Assembly: GCF_038433155.1 (NCBI RefSeq)
Contig: NZ_JBCDMW010000029.1
Span: 1 to 64,000, forward strand
Source: Luteococcus sp038433155
GTDB taxonomy: Bacteria > Actinomycetota > Actinomycetes > Propionibacteriales > Propionibacteriaceae
Length of the DNA: 64,000 nucleotides
Reading direction: 5' to 3'
Both the position numbers and the translations under genes were made by a program. A model generated the notes under the pieces. It made no database searches. It was not told where the DNA came from and worked only from the letters and a program-made list of their open reading frames with translations. Shown one piece after another: positions 41,082 through 50,103 of the stretch; the stretch's first letter is position 1; every line of letters begins with the position of its first letter.

Positions 41082-41951
41082 TCACAGTCTCAGGAAGTCC
41101 GCCACCCTGGCGATATAGCCCGGGCGGTCGGCAAAGTAGGCACCGCAGTGGTCCACCCCGGGGACGAGGTGGACCACTGCTTTGTCTCCGGCGGCGGCCG
41201 CCAACCGACGGGTGTGCTCCACCGGGATCACCGAGTCCCGGGTGCCGTGGACCAGCAGCAACGGCCGGGGAGGGATCTGGGACACGACGTCGATGGGCTG
41301 CACCTGGCCAAAGCCGTAGCCGTAGCGCAGCCGGGTGACCCGGTCCACCAACGGCACCAGCGGCACCGGCGGCAGCCGCATGCCGCGGGCGGCGGCCGCG
41401 ATCACGCCGTGCAGGTCAGCGAAGGGGGAATCGGCCACCACCCGGGTGACGCGGGAATCCCCGGCGGACACCAGCAGCGCCACCGCGGCTCCCATGGAGA
41501 AGCCCACCACGTCGATCTCCGCCCCGGGGCAGCGGGCCGCCACCCAGTCCAGCGCGGCCGCCAGGTCCAGCTGCTCATAGTGCGCGACGGACTGCGGCCC
41601 GTCCGCGGAATCCCCATTGCCGCGGAAGTCGAAGACCAGTACCGCGGCGCCGGCCCGCCACAGGCCCGGGCCGATGCCCAGCATGTCGGCCTTGCTGCCC
41701 CGATGCCCGTGACAGACCACCACAACGTGGGTCGCACCGGGCCGGTCGAACCACCAGCCCGCCAGCCGGGTGCCGTCGCCGGCGGTGAACCAGACGTCCT
41801 CGGCGGACATCCCCACCTCGAAGGGGCTCATCGCGTAGGCCAGGGCGGGGCGCTGCGGTCCGCTGATCTGGTGCGCCGCGGCCAGCGCGCCGACGGCAAG
41901 ACCGCCTCCGGTCAGGCCGAGGGCGGTCAGGGCGGTGCGAACCCGGGGCAT
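41082..41951 (-). CDS. Alpha/beta hydrolase with N-terminal membrane or signal segment
   Basis: Serine hydrolase of 289 residues. The N-terminal hydrophobic stretch (ALTALGLTGGGLAVGALAAA) is probably an anchor or signal. HGHRGSKADMLG forms the oxyanion region. The nucleophile is in GFSMGAA, the acid in HGTRDSVIP and the histidine in VPGVDHCGAY. Substrate is unknown. It shares one base (TGATG) with the upstream Gly/Asp-repeat protein gene and converges with the permease 5 bases away. Confidence 0.85.
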   Translation of the reverse strand: MPRVRTALTALGLTGGGLAVGALAAAHQISGPQRPALAYAMSPFEVGMSAEDVWFTAGDGTRLAGWWFDRPGATHVVVVCHGHRGSKADMLGIGPGLWRAGAAVLVFDFRGNGDSADGPQSVAHYEQLDLAAALDWVAARCPGAEIDVVGFSMGAAVALLVSAGDSRVTRVVADSPFADLHGVIAAAARGMRLPPVPLVPLVDRVTRLRYGYGFGQVQPIDVVSQIPPRPLLLVHGTRDSVIPVEHTRRLAAAAGDKAVVHLVPGVDHCGAYFADRPGYIARVADFLRL

Positions 41952-42796
41952 CAGTCGCCGAAGAAGTCGCCGAGGCCGTCGAACATGTCGCCGATGCCGT
42001 CGCCGATGCTCTCGAAGCCGTCACCGATCCCCTCGCCGATGCCCTCGAAACCGTCACCGATCCCGTCGCCCAGGCCGCCGTCGAAACCGCCGCCGAACCC
42101 GGGGCCGTCGAACAGCGAACCCACGCCATGGAAGACCAACGAGCCGATCGCGATGTCCCGGATCAGGTTGGAGCCGGACCAGCCGGAGTAGTAGCCCTGC
42201 GCCCACGGCGCGTAGGCCGGGCCGCCCTGCCAGTAGGGCACCCTCTGGGCGCCCACCTGCACGGTGCGGATGTAGGGATCGGCACCGGCCAGCACCCGCT
42301 CGGCGTCGGCGGCACAGGCCGGGATGTCGCGCTGGGTGCCGCCCGGGGGAGTCCAGGTGACGTTCTGGCTGCTGGGGCCGTGCGCCGGGTTGAAGAAGCA
42401 CGGCGGGCGCTTCTGCGGCAACGGCTCACCGGCCACCCGGGCGTTCACGCACGCGATGGCATAACGCCCGTCCTCCAGGATCTCCGTGACGTGCTTGACC
42501 TCGTCGGGCGTGGTGACGGCGGCCAGGGAGGACTTGGCGTTCTCATAGGCGTCCAGGGCGCGCTCGTAGTCCTGACGCATGGCCTGGTCCAGCGGATGGC
42601 CGGCCACCTCCGAATCCAGCCGCTGCAATTCCTCGCCGAACTTGGTGACGTCCTCGTCCGCGGCCCGACGGCTGGTGGTCAGGGCGGTCTCCAGCGCCGC
42701 CGCCCGCTGCGCCTCGACGGCCTTGCGCTGGCGGCTGGACTGGAACAGGCCCACCACGACGGCGAGCATCGCGATGACCAGAAGGAGCTCAAACAT
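41951..42796 (-). CDS. Anchored hypothetical protein with Gly/Asp repeat tail
   Basis: Protein of 281 residues with no family I recognise. A single N-terminal helix (FELLLVIAMLAVVVGLF) precedes about 90 residues of coiled-coil-like helix, then a domain with four cysteines (including PPCFF and IPACAADAERV). The last 65 residues repeat G-x-GDG-x3-IG units and end DMFDGLGDFFGD. Such acidic glycine-rich tails suggest calcium binding or flexible spacing, which is inference. It is translationally joined to the hydrolase. Confidence 0.72.
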   Translation of the reverse strand: MFELLLVIAMLAVVVGLFQSSRQRKAVEAQRAAALETALTTSRRAADEDVTKFGEELQRLDSEVAGHPLDQAMRQDYERALDAYENAKSSLAAVTTPDEVKHVTEILEDGRYAIACVNARVAGEPLPQKRPPCFFNPAHGPSSQNVTWTPPGGTQRDIPACAADAERVLAGADPYIRTVQVGAQRVPYWQGGPAYAPWAQGYYSGWSGSNLIRDIAIGSLVFHGVGSLFDGPGFGGGFDGGLGDGIGDGFEGIGEGIGDGFESIGDGIGDMFDGLGDFFGD

Positions 42797-42817
42797 GGTT
42801 TCCAGTGTGGGGCATGC

Positions 42818-42850
42818 GTGAGGCGGGCCCAAGTCATGGGCCCGCCTCAC
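42818..42850 (-). terminator. Terminator hairpin after the carboxylase alpha gene
   Basis: GTGAGGCGGGCCC and GGGCCCGCCTCAC form a perfect 13-bp stem around a 7-base loop, 49 bases past the stop on the minus strand. Confidence 0.7.
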
Positions 42851-42898
42851 GGGAATTCATGGTGACTTCACAGGTGACCGCCGGTCACCGGCTGAGAA

Positions 42899-44668
42899 TC
42901 ACTCAGGATCGACGATCTCGCACAGCACCGCACCGGCGTTGACCGTTTCGCCGGGGTTCGCGGCCAGCGCCTTGACCACACCGGTCCGGTGAGCGGTGAC
43001 CGGGTTCTCCATCTTCATGGCCTCCAGCACCACCACCAGCTCGCCTTCCTCCACGGTGGTGCCCTCCTCGACGGCCACCTTCACGACGGTGCCCTGCATG
43101 GGCGCGGTCAGCGAGTTACCCGACGGGGCCGAGGCCTTGGCGCCGCCCCGGTCACGCTTGGTGGGCTTCTTCTTGCCGGACGGCTTGGCCGCGGTGGCCA
43201 GGTTGCCGGGCAGCTTGACCTCCAGCCGCTTGCCGTTGACCTCCACCACGACGGTGGTGGGCTCCGGCACGTCGTCGGCCTCGCCCAGTTCGCCGGTGTA
43301 GGGGGCCACCTTCAGGTCGGCCTCCGTCTCGATCCAGTTGGTGTAGACGCCGAACTTCTCGCCGTCGCCCTTGAAGGCCTCGTCGTCCAGGACCGCCTGG
43401 TGGAAGGGGATCACGGTGGGCATGCCCTCCAGGACCAGCTCCTTCAGGGCCCGACGGGAGCGCGCCAGCGCGTTGTCCCGGCTGGTGCCGGTGACAATCA
43501 CCTTGGCGACCAGCGAGTCGAAGGAACCGGGCACCGTCATGCCGGTGTGGTAGCCCTCGTCGACGCGCACGCCGGGGCCCGTCGGCGGGACCCACTTGAC
43601 CAGGGTGCCGGGGGCGGGCATGAAGTTGCGGCCCGCGTCCTCGGCATTGATCCGGAACTCGATCGAGTGGCCGCGGATCTCGGGATCGTCGAAGCCGAGC
43701 TCTTCGCCATTGGCAATCCGGAACATCTGCTGCACCAGGTCCAGACCGGTGACCTCCTCGGAGACGGGGTGCTCCACCTGCAGGCGGGTGTTGACCTCGA
43801 GGAAGCTGATCAGGCCGTCCTGGGCCACCAGGAACTCGCAGGTGCCGGCGCCGACGTAGCCGGCCTCCTTCAGGATCGCCTTGGACGAGCTGTACAGCCG
43901 CTCCAGCTGCTCGTCGGTGAGGAAGGGCGCGGGGGCCTCCTCCACCAGCTTCTGGTGACGACGCTGCAGGGAGCAGTCACGGGTGGAGACCACCACGACA
44001 TTGCCGTGCTGATCGGCCAGGCACTGGGTCTCGACGTGACGCGGCTTGTCCAGGTAGCGCTCGACGAAGCACTCGCCCCGGCCGAAGGCGGTCACGGCCT
44101 CACGGGTGGCGGACTCGAACAGCTCCGGCACCTCTTCCATGGTGCGGGCCACCTTCAGGCCGCGGCCACCGCCACCGAAGGCGGCCTTGATGGCGATCGG
44201 CAGGCCGTGCTCCTTGGCGAAGGCGACAACCTCATCGGCATCCGCCACCGGGTCCGGCGTGCCGGGAACCAGCGGGGCGCCCACCTTCAGCGCGATGTGA
44301 CGGGCCTTGACCTTGTCGCCGAGGTTCTCGATGGCCTCGGGCGAGGGGCCGATCCAGATCAGGCCCGCGTCGATGACGGCCTGGGCGAAGGAGGCATTCT
44401 CGGCGAGGAAGCCGTATCCGGGGTGGATCGCGTTGGCGCCGCTGCGCTGGGCGACCTCGAGGATCTTGTCAACATTCAGGTAGGTCTCGGCGGGGGTTGC
44501 CCCGTTGAGCGCGTAGGCCTCGTCGGCGAGCTTCACGAAGAGGGCTTCGGAGTCGCTGTCGGCATAGATTGCAACGCTTCCGATCCCGGCATCGGCGGCG
44601 GCACGAATCACCCGAACGGCAATCTCGCCGCGGTTCGCCACGAGCACCTTGGTGATCTGGTTTCCCAC
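42899..44668 (-). CDS. Acyl-CoA carboxylase alpha subunit (biotin carboxylase plus biotin carrier)
   Basis: Protein of 589 residues. Residues 1-450 are an ATP-grasp biotin carboxylase (LVANRGEIAVRV, AFGGGGRGLKVA, LEVNTRLQVEHPVSE). A linker of about 60 residues follows. The last 75 residues are the biotin carrier domain with the biotinylated lysine in EAMKMEN. It carboxylates biotin for an acetyl- or propionyl-CoA carboxylase. The beta and epsilon subunits and the biotin ligase are at 54984-57703. The GTG start follows AAGGAGGA. Confidence 0.93.
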   Translation of the reverse strand: MGNQITKVLVANRGEIAVRVIRAAADAGIGSVAIYADSDSEALFVKLADEAYALNGATPAETYLNVDKILEVAQRSGANAIHPGYGFLAENASFAQAVIDAGLIWIGPSPEAIENLGDKVKARHIALKVGAPLVPGTPDPVADADEVVAFAKEHGLPIAIKAAFGGGGRGLKVARTMEEVPELFESATREAVTAFGRGECFVERYLDKPRHVETQCLADQHGNVVVVSTRDCSLQRRHQKLVEEAPAPFLTDEQLERLYSSSKAILKEAGYVGAGTCEFLVAQDGLISFLEVNTRLQVEHPVSEEVTGLDLVQQMFRIANGEELGFDDPEIRGHSIEFRINAEDAGRNFMPAPGTLVKWVPPTGPGVRVDEGYHTGMTVPGSFDSLVAKVIVTGTSRDNALARSRRALKELVLEGMPTVIPFHQAVLDDEAFKGDGEKFGVYTNWIETEADLKVAPYTGELGEADDVPEPTTVVVEVNGKRLEVKLPGNLATAAKPSGKKKPTKRDRGGAKASAPSGNSLTAPMQGTVVKVAVEEGTTVEEGELVVVLEAMKMENPVTAHRTGVVKALAANPGETVNAGAVLCEIVDPE

Positions 44669-44797
44669 TGTTCCTCCTTGAACTGGCCTGCTTCATGGGC
44701 CTTGCTGCTGGGAGTCTATTGCCTGCTGGCCTGCTTCGGCAGCCGTTGGACCTGCTCACTCACAGTGTGGAACGAAAACCTTTGCCGGGCGCCGCAC

Positions 44798-44803
44798 TAT
44801 TGT
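44798..44803 (+). promoter_or_regulatory. -10 box of a leaderless NUDIX gene
   Basis: TATTGT ends 6 bases before the ATG at 44810. Confidence 0.45.
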
Positions 44804-44809
44804 GGCCGC

Positions 44810-45322
44810 ATGCCTACCCCCGAGTTCATCCTGGAACTGCGCAAGTCCATCGGTCACGCCATGCTGTGGCTGCCCGGCACCACCGCCGTCGTGCTGCGGC
44901 CGGGGCCGCGCGGGGAGCAGGTGCTGTGCGTGCAGCGCTCCGACAACGGCTCCTGGACGCCGATCTGCGGGATCGTCGAGCCGGGGGAGGACCCGCATGT
45001 GGCCGCCATCCGGGAGGCGGAGGAGGAGGCCGGCGTCCGGATCGAGATCGAACGGATGGTCTGGATGAGTCCCACCGGCGAGATGCAGTATGACAACGGC
45101 GACCGCAATGACTACCTGGACCACACCTTCCGCGCCCGCTGGGTAGGTGGCGAGGCCAGCGTGGGCGACGACGAGTCTGTCAACGTCGGCTGGTTCGATC
45201 TGGATGCCCTGCCCCAGCCGATGGCCGAGATCCAGCGCCGCCGGATCATGGTGGCTGCCGGCAACCCGCCCGAGGTGCTGTTGGGGGTGCAGGCCGCCCT
45301 GGACTTCCTGGGCGAGGGCTGA
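44810..45322 (+). CDS. NUDIX hydrolase
   Basis: Protein of 170 residues with a complete Nudix box, GIVEPGEDPHVAAIREAEEE then AGV, which binds the divalent metal and hydrolyses nucleoside-diphosphate-linked substrates. WLPGTTAVVLRP is the usual first strand. The substrate cannot be predicted. It is divergent from the carboxylase alpha gene. The promoter is leaderless, and the start is the ATG at 44810. Confidence 0.88.
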   Translation: MPTPEFILELRKSIGHAMLWLPGTTAVVLRPGPRGEQVLCVQRSDNGSWTPICGIVEPGEDPHVAAIREAEEEAGVRIEIERMVWMSPTGEMQYDNGDRNDYLDHTFRARWVGGEASVGDDESVNVGWFDLDALPQPMAEIQRRRIMVAAGNPPEVLLGVQAALDFLGEG

Positions 45323-45385
45323 CTCTGGTCGTCGGTCTCGCGTGCCGCGCAGCGGACCATCCCGGCCGTCGCGCTACCGTGGTGC

Positions 45386-45491
45386 GGTGATCGACGGGGG
45401 AATCCGGTGCGAGACCGGAACTGACCCGCAGCCGTGAGGTCTCCCGGGCGGTAGTGCCCGCGAGCCGAGTCGGAATGCCCGTCGACGACCG
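45386..45491 (+). promoter_or_regulatory. Cobalamin riboswitch
   Basis: Conserved core elements are present: GGGAATCCGGTGCGAGACCG, ACTGACCCGCAGCCGTGAG and the B12 box GCCGAGTCGGAATGCC. The outer P1 stem pairs GGTGATCGACGGG with CCCGTCGACGACC. A TACCGT -10 box at 45375-45380 places the transcript start at the first base of P1. The element lies 75 bases before the ECF transporter operon, so cobalamin should switch the transporter off. I cannot tell transcriptional from translational control. Confidence 0.92.
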
Positions 45492-45566
45492 ACTCGATTG
45501 ACCCGTCGCGGCCCGCGGGAGAGTCAGGGGCGCGGCTCCTGGCCCGTGCGCCGCGGGAAGGACCCC

Positions 45567-46634
45567 GTGACCCGCACCCTGCACCCGATGGCCTGGTGGG
45601 CCTGGGCCCTGGGCTGCGCCGTGGCGGTCAGCACCCTCTACAACCCGCTGCTGGTGGTGCTGGTGGTGGCCGCGGTGTGGGCGGTGGTGCTGAACCGGCG
45701 CACCCGGGCACCCTGGGCCAAGGCGGCCGGCGCGTACCTGACCCTTGCACTGGTGGTGCTGGGCATCCGGGTCTTCTTCCAGATCCTGCTGGGCATCAAC
45801 CGCACCGGTCAGGTGCTGTTCACCCTGCCCCAGCTGCAACTGCCCGGCTGGGCGGCCGGTCTGCGGATCGGCGGCCCGGTCACCCTCGACGGCCTGCTGT
45901 ACACCCTCTACGACTCGCTGCGGCTGGTGGCGATGCTGCTCTGCGTCGGGGCCGCGAATGCCCTGGCCAATCCCAAACGGGCCCTGCGGGTGGTCCCGCC
46001 CGCGCTGCACCAGCTCAGCGTCGCCCTGGTGGTGGCGCTGAGCGTGGCGCCGCAGCTGATCGAGAGCGTGCAGCGGGTCCGCCGGGCCCGGCGCCTGCGC
46101 GGTGGGGCCAGCCGCGGCTGGCATGCCGTGCGGGCCGTGGTGGTGCCGGTGCTGGAGGACGCGATCGAACGTTCCATGCTGCTGGCCGCGGGAATGGAGG
46201 CCCGGGGCTATGGCCGCACCCACGCCCAGCGCCCGGTGGGCCGCGCGCTCACCGCCCTGCTGCTGGGCGCCCTGGTGCTGATCACCCTGGCCACCTTCCT
46301 GCTGCTGGGAATTCCGGGTTCCGGACCCTGGGGGTGGGCGCTGCTGGCGCTGGGGCTGGTGGCCGCGTGGCTCGGGCTTCATCGCTCCGGCCAACGGCTC
46401 GCGGTGACCCGCTACCGTCCCGACCCGTGGGAATGGCCCGAATGGTCGGTCTGTGCCGCCGGGGCACTGGCCGTCGGGGCGGTGCTGTGGCTGCAACGCG
46501 TCGTGCCCGACGTGATGTCGCCGTCCTCCTCGCCGCCGGTCTGGCCACAACTCGACCCCCGGATGCTGCTGGTGCCCGCGTTGGCCCTGCTGCCACTGCT
46601 CACCACCCCGAAACCGCCCAAGGATGCCCTGTGA
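45567..46634 (+). CDS. ecfT: ECF transporter transmembrane (T) component
   Basis: Polytopic protein of 355 residues. It has the EcfT membrane core and the two coupling-helix motifs, around RRARRLRGGASRG and MEARGYGRT, that contact the ATPases. An extra C-terminal pair of helices is present. It connects ATP hydrolysis to the substrate-binding S component. The GTG at 45567 follows AAGGA. GTGA overlap joins it to the ATPase gene. With the riboswitch upstream, the substrate is probably cobalamin or a corrinoid precursor. Confidence 0.88.
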   Translation: MTRTLHPMAWWAWALGCAVAVSTLYNPLLVVLVVAAVWAVVLNRRTRAPWAKAAGAYLTLALVVLGIRVFFQILLGINRTGQVLFTLPQLQLPGWAAGLRIGGPVTLDGLLYTLYDSLRLVAMLLCVGAANALANPKRALRVVPPALHQLSVALVVALSVAPQLIESVQRVRRARRLRGGASRGWHAVRAVVVPVLEDAIERSMLLAAGMEARGYGRTHAQRPVGRALTALLLGALVLITLATFLLLGIPGSGPWGWALLALGLVAAWLGLHRSGQRLAVTRYRPDPWEWPEWSVCAAGALAVGAVLWLQRVVPDVMSPSSSPPVWPQLDPRMLLVPALALLPLLTTPKPPKDAL

Positions 46635-48220
46635 TCACCTTCGACGACGTCACGCTGCGCCACCCGGGCGCCGCGCGGCCCACGCTGGCCAACCTGGACT
46701 TCACCATTCCCGACGGGGACCTGTGCCTGGTGGTGGGACGCACCGGTGTCGGCAAGTCCACCCTGCTGGGCGCCATCAACGGCCTGGTGCCGCACTTCAC
46801 CGGCGGCCACCTCAACGGCGACGTGCGGGTGGCCGGCCGCTCCACCCGCACCCACCGCCCGCGGGAGATGGCCGAGCTGGTGGGCTATGTGGGGCAGAAC
46901 CCGCTGGCCGGCTTCGTCACCGATCGGGTGGAGGACGAGGTGGCCTATGGGATGGAGCAGCTGGGCCTGTCCCCAGCCACCATGCGCAAGCGGGTGGAGG
47001 AGACCCTGGACATCATGGGGATTGCGCCGCTGCGCAACCGGGCGCTGATCGAGTTGTCCGGCGGGCAACAGCAGAGGGTGGCGATTGCGGCGGTGCTGGC
47101 CGCGCAGCCGCGCGTCGTGGTGCTGGACGAGCCCACCAGCGCCCTGGACCCCACCGCTGCGCAGGACGTGCTGGCCTCCATCACCACCCTGGTGCACGAG
47201 GTGGGCCTGACCGTCGTGCTGGCCGAGCACCGGTTGGAGCGGGTGATGCACGCCGCCGACAGCGTGCTCTGGCTGCCCGGCGACGGCTCCGCCCAGTACG
47301 GCCTGGCCGGACAGGTGCTGGCCCGGGCCGACGTCGTGCCGCCGCTGAGCGCCCTGGCCCGGACGCTGGGCTGGGCCGAGGTGCCGCTCAGTGTGCGCAA
47401 TGCCCGCCGACGGGTGGCCGCCGAGGGCATCACGCTCAAGCCGCTTGCCCCTGCACGGCTGCCACGCGGTGAGGTGGTGGCCCGGCTGGACAGGTTGCGG
47501 GTGGCCTACGACGATCTGGTGGCGGTCAACAGCATCAGCCTGACCTTCCAGCGGGGCACCATCACCGCCCTGATGGGCCGCAATGGCGCCGGGAAGTCGT
47601 CGCTGATGTGGGCCCTGCAAGGGGCGATGCCCAGCACCGGGGAGCTGGTCGTCGATGGGACTGATCCGCGGACCGTCCCCGCCCAGCGCGCGCGGCAGGT
47701 GGTCTCCCTGGTGCCGCAGAATGCCACCGACCTGCTCTATCTGCCCACCGTCGGACAAGAATGTGCCCAGGCCGACCAGGAGACCCACTCACCCGCGGGC
47801 TCCACCGCGGCCATCCTGGCCCGGTTGGGGGCCGAACTGGATCCGCAACGGCACCCCCGTGACCTGTCCGAGGGGCAGCGGCTGGCGCTGGTGCTGGCCA
47901 TCCAGCTGGCCGCTCGCCCGGCGCTGATCCTGCTGGACGAACCCACCCGCGGTCTGGACTACGCCATGAAGCAGCAGCTGCACCGGATCCTGACGGACCT
48001 TGCCGCGCAGGGCAGCTGCATCCTGGTCAGCACCCATGACGTCGAGTTCGCCGCCCAGGCCACCCAGCGCACCATCGTGCTGGCCGACGGGGACGTGGTG
48101 GCCGACGGGCCCACCCGCGAGGTGTGCACCAGCTCTCCCAGCTTCGCACCCCAGGTCAGCAAGGTCTTCCACCCGGCCGAGGTGTTGACCGTCGACGAGG
48201 TTGCCGAGGCCCGGCGGTGA
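46631..48220 (+). CDS. ecfA: ECF transporter ATPase, two nucleotide-binding domains fused
   Basis: Protein of 529 residues containing both ATPases in one chain. The first domain has GRTGVGKST, LSGGQQQR and VVVLDEPTSALD. The second has GRNGAGKSS, a divergent signature LSEGQRLA and LILLDEPTRGLD. Such fusions replace the EcfA-EcfA' pair in many actinobacteria. The protein starts with GTG and overlaps both neighbours by 4 bases, giving one coupled operon. Confidence 0.92.
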   Translation: MITFDDVTLRHPGAARPTLANLDFTIPDGDLCLVVGRTGVGKSTLLGAINGLVPHFTGGHLNGDVRVAGRSTRTHRPREMAELVGYVGQNPLAGFVTDRVEDEVAYGMEQLGLSPATMRKRVEETLDIMGIAPLRNRALIELSGGQQQRVAIAAVLAAQPRVVVLDEPTSALDPTAAQDVLASITTLVHEVGLTVVLAEHRLERVMHAADSVLWLPGDGSAQYGLAGQVLARADVVPPLSALARTLGWAEVPLSVRNARRRVAAEGITLKPLAPARLPRGEVVARLDRLRVAYDDLVAVNSISLTFQRGTITALMGRNGAGKSSLMWALQGAMPSTGELVVDGTDPRTVPAQRARQVVSLVPQNATDLLYLPTVGQECAQADQETHSPAGSTAAILARLGAELDPQRHPRDLSEGQRLALVLAIQLAARPALILLDEPTRGLDYAMKQQLHRILTDLAAQGSCILVSTHDVEFAAQATQRTIVLADGDVVADGPTREVCTSSPSFAPQVSKVFHPAEVLTVDEVAEARR

Positions 48221-49020
48221 GCCCGACCCGTCCCGAGACTCGTGCGCGCCCGGCCGTGGTGCGGGTCTCCTGGCGTTCGGCCGCGATGCTCAGCGTGGCG
48301 GCGGTGATGAGCCTGCTGGCCTTCTGCTGGCCGCTGCTGTGGCATCCCGGCGCGGGCCTGTCCGGCGATGCGCACACCCCGCTGGTCTTCGCCTTGCTGC
48401 TGCCCGTGGTGATCGCGCTGGTGATGACCGAGCTGGGCAATGATGACCTGGACGTGAAGGCCCTGGCGATGCTCGGGGTGCTCTCCGCCGTCGGGGCCGC
48501 GGTTCGGCCGCTGGGGGCGGGGACCGCCGGGCTGGAGGCGATCTTCCTGCTGATCATCCTGGCCGGGCGGGTCTTCGGGCCCGGTTTCGGCTTCATCCTG
48601 GGCAACACGACGCTGTTGGCCTCGGCCCTGATCACGTCGGGGATGGGGCCGTGGTTGCCCTTCCAGATGCTGGCCGCGGGCTTCGTCGGGCTGGGCGCGG
48701 GGCTGCTGCCGCATCTGCGGGGCTGGTGGGAGATCGGTCTGCTGGCGGCCTACGGGGTGGTGAGCGGTTTTGCCTATGGCTGGCTGATGGACCTGTCCTT
48801 CTGGCCCTTCACCCTGGGCAATGCCTCCGAGCTGTCCTTCGACCCGACGGCGTCGGTGGCCACCAACCTGCACCACTTCGTGCTCTACAACCTGGCCACC
48901 TCGATGGCCTGGAATGCCGGCCGGGCGTTGAGCAATGTGGCGCTGGTGATACTGCTGGGGCCGTCATTGTTGCGGATCCTGCGCCGTTCGGCGCGACGCG
49001 CGGCCTTCGACGACGCCTGA
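48217..49020 (+). CDS. ECF transporter substrate-binding (S) component, probably for cobalamin
   Basis: Membrane protein of 267 residues with six or seven helices, including AAVMSLLAFCWPLLW, LVFALLLPVVIALVM and AGLEAIFLLIILAG. The GFGFILGNTTLLASALITSG segment resembles the loop of actinobacterial S components of the CbrTUV type. Operon position and riboswitch point to cobalamin or cobinamide. The sequence alone would not fix the substrate. Confidence 0.83.
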   Translation: MSPTRPETRARPAVVRVSWRSAAMLSVAAVMSLLAFCWPLLWHPGAGLSGDAHTPLVFALLLPVVIALVMTELGNDDLDVKALAMLGVLSAVGAAVRPLGAGTAGLEAIFLLIILAGRVFGPGFGFILGNTTLLASALITSGMGPWLPFQMLAAGFVGLGAGLLPHLRGWWEIGLLAAYGVVSGFAYGWLMDLSFWPFTLGNASELSFDPTASVATNLHHFVLYNLATSMAWNAGRALSNVALVILLGPSLLRILRRSARRAAFDDA

Positions 49021-49057
49021 GCCCGCTCACGATGCGCTAGGACCTGGGGCATGGGCA

Positions 49058-49133
49058 CGCCAAAGTTGGCGGCCTGGTGGACACAAAAACCTATTGGCAG
49101 GTTCAAATTGCCGGATATCTGCCAACTTTGGCG
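49058..49133. terminator. Long-range inverted repeat between convergent genes
   Basis: CGCCAAAGTTGGC (49058-49070) is exactly complementary to GCCAACTTTGGCG (49121-49133). Each arm is also nearly palindromic (GCCAA-nn-TTGGC). A third half, TTGGCAG (49094-49100), can pair with CTGCCAA (49119-49125). It probably ends the convergent ECF and SDR transcripts. The rest of 49021-49266 shows nothing. Confidence 0.5.
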
Positions 49134-49266
49134 AGCCTGACTCGCCGGGGCTCGCATCCTGCCCCTGCCAGGGGCCGCGACAACTCGGCCGCCGGGGCTG
49201 CGGAGCCTGCCCCACGTCCCCCGAGCCTGTCCTCTCACGATTCCCGAACTTGTCGAGGGGGCTCTC

Positions 49267-49956
49267 TCAGGCCTTGAAGACCGGGCGGATGCTGAGCTCC
49301 TCCACCATCGCCTCCGGGCTGGCGTACACGGCCAGCGCCACGGCCTCGGCCACCGACTCCGGGCGCAGGTGCTCCTCGGCGACGTAGGGCCGGCCCTTCT
49401 CGGCCTGCAGCTCCACCTGCATGTCGGTGTCCACCCGGCCGGGGTGGATGGAGCTGACCCGCACCGTGCCCCGTTCCTCCTCCCGGAGTGCGTCGGTCAG
49501 GGCTCGGAGCGCGAACTTGGAGCCGGAGTACAGGCCGCCGCCGGGGCCGGAGTGGAAACCGGAGCCGGAATTGATGGTGATCACTTGACCACGGGCTTCG
49601 CGGAGCCGGGGGAGCAGCAGGCGGGTCAGGTCGGCCACCGCAAAGACATTCAGCTCGAAGACCTCCCGCCACTGCTCCCGGGTGCTCTCGCCGACGTCGC
49701 CGGAACGGCCGATCCCGGCCGAGTGGATCAGCACGTCCAGCCGCTCCACCATCGCGACTGCTTCGGCGGTGCCACGCTCATCGGTCAGCTCGCAGACGAA
49801 GGGAGCGGCGCTGGGCAGCTCGTCGACCACCGGCCGCACCGCCTCGTCGGTCCGCCCGCCCACCAGAATGTGGTGGCTGTCCGCCAGCCGACGGGCGATG
49901 GCCAGGCCGATCCCCCGGCTGGCTCCGGTGACAAGGGCAACGGGTCGCTCATTCAT
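49267..49956 (-). CDS. Short-chain dehydrogenase/reductase
   Basis: SDR-family oxidoreductase of 229 residues. The dinucleotide motif is TGASRGIG, the structural motif HSAGIG (in place of NNAG) and the active site SG...YSGSKFA with the Tyr-x3-Lys pair. The Ser position falls in INSGSG. Substrate is unknown. No ribosome site precedes the ATG, which lies 7 bases after a TAGGCT box, so the transcript is probably leaderless. Confidence 0.88.
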   Translation of the reverse strand: MNERPVALVTGASRGIGLAIARRLADSHHILVGGRTDEAVRPVVDELPSAAPFVCELTDERGTAEAVAMVERLDVLIHSAGIGRSGDVGESTREQWREVFELNVFAVADLTRLLLPRLREARGQVITINSGSGFHSGPGGGLYSGSKFALRALTDALREEERGTVRVSSIHPGRVDTDMQVELQAEKGRPYVAEEHLRPESVAEAVALAVYASPEAMVEELSIRPVFKA

Positions 49957-49963
49957 GCCATCC

Positions 49964-49969
49964 AGCCTA
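49964..49969 (-). promoter_or_regulatory. -10 box of the leaderless SDR gene
   Basis: The minus strand reads TAGGCT, ending 7 bases before the ATG at 49956. Confidence 0.5.
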
Positions 49970-50090
49970 GGAGGTGGCCCGGAGCCCCCACCCTGCGGCT
50001 GGGAGTCCACCGTCCAGGACGCAGGGCGACTCCGACGCCGCTGCGTCGCGAACCCGCTGACACCAACCGGGTGGCGACGGCACCGGGCAG

Positions 50091-50096
50091 TAGGGT
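50091..50096 (+). promoter_or_regulatory. -10 box of a leaderless lipoprotein gene
   Basis: TAGGGT ends 7 bases before the GTG at 50104. Confidence 0.5.
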
Positions 50097-50103
50097 GTGC
50101 CGG

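Noticed and set aside
42989..44809. Long plus-strand extension upstream of the NUDIX gene
   Set aside because: Antisense to the carboxylase alpha subunit. The true NUDIX start at 44810 has a -10 box and matches family length.
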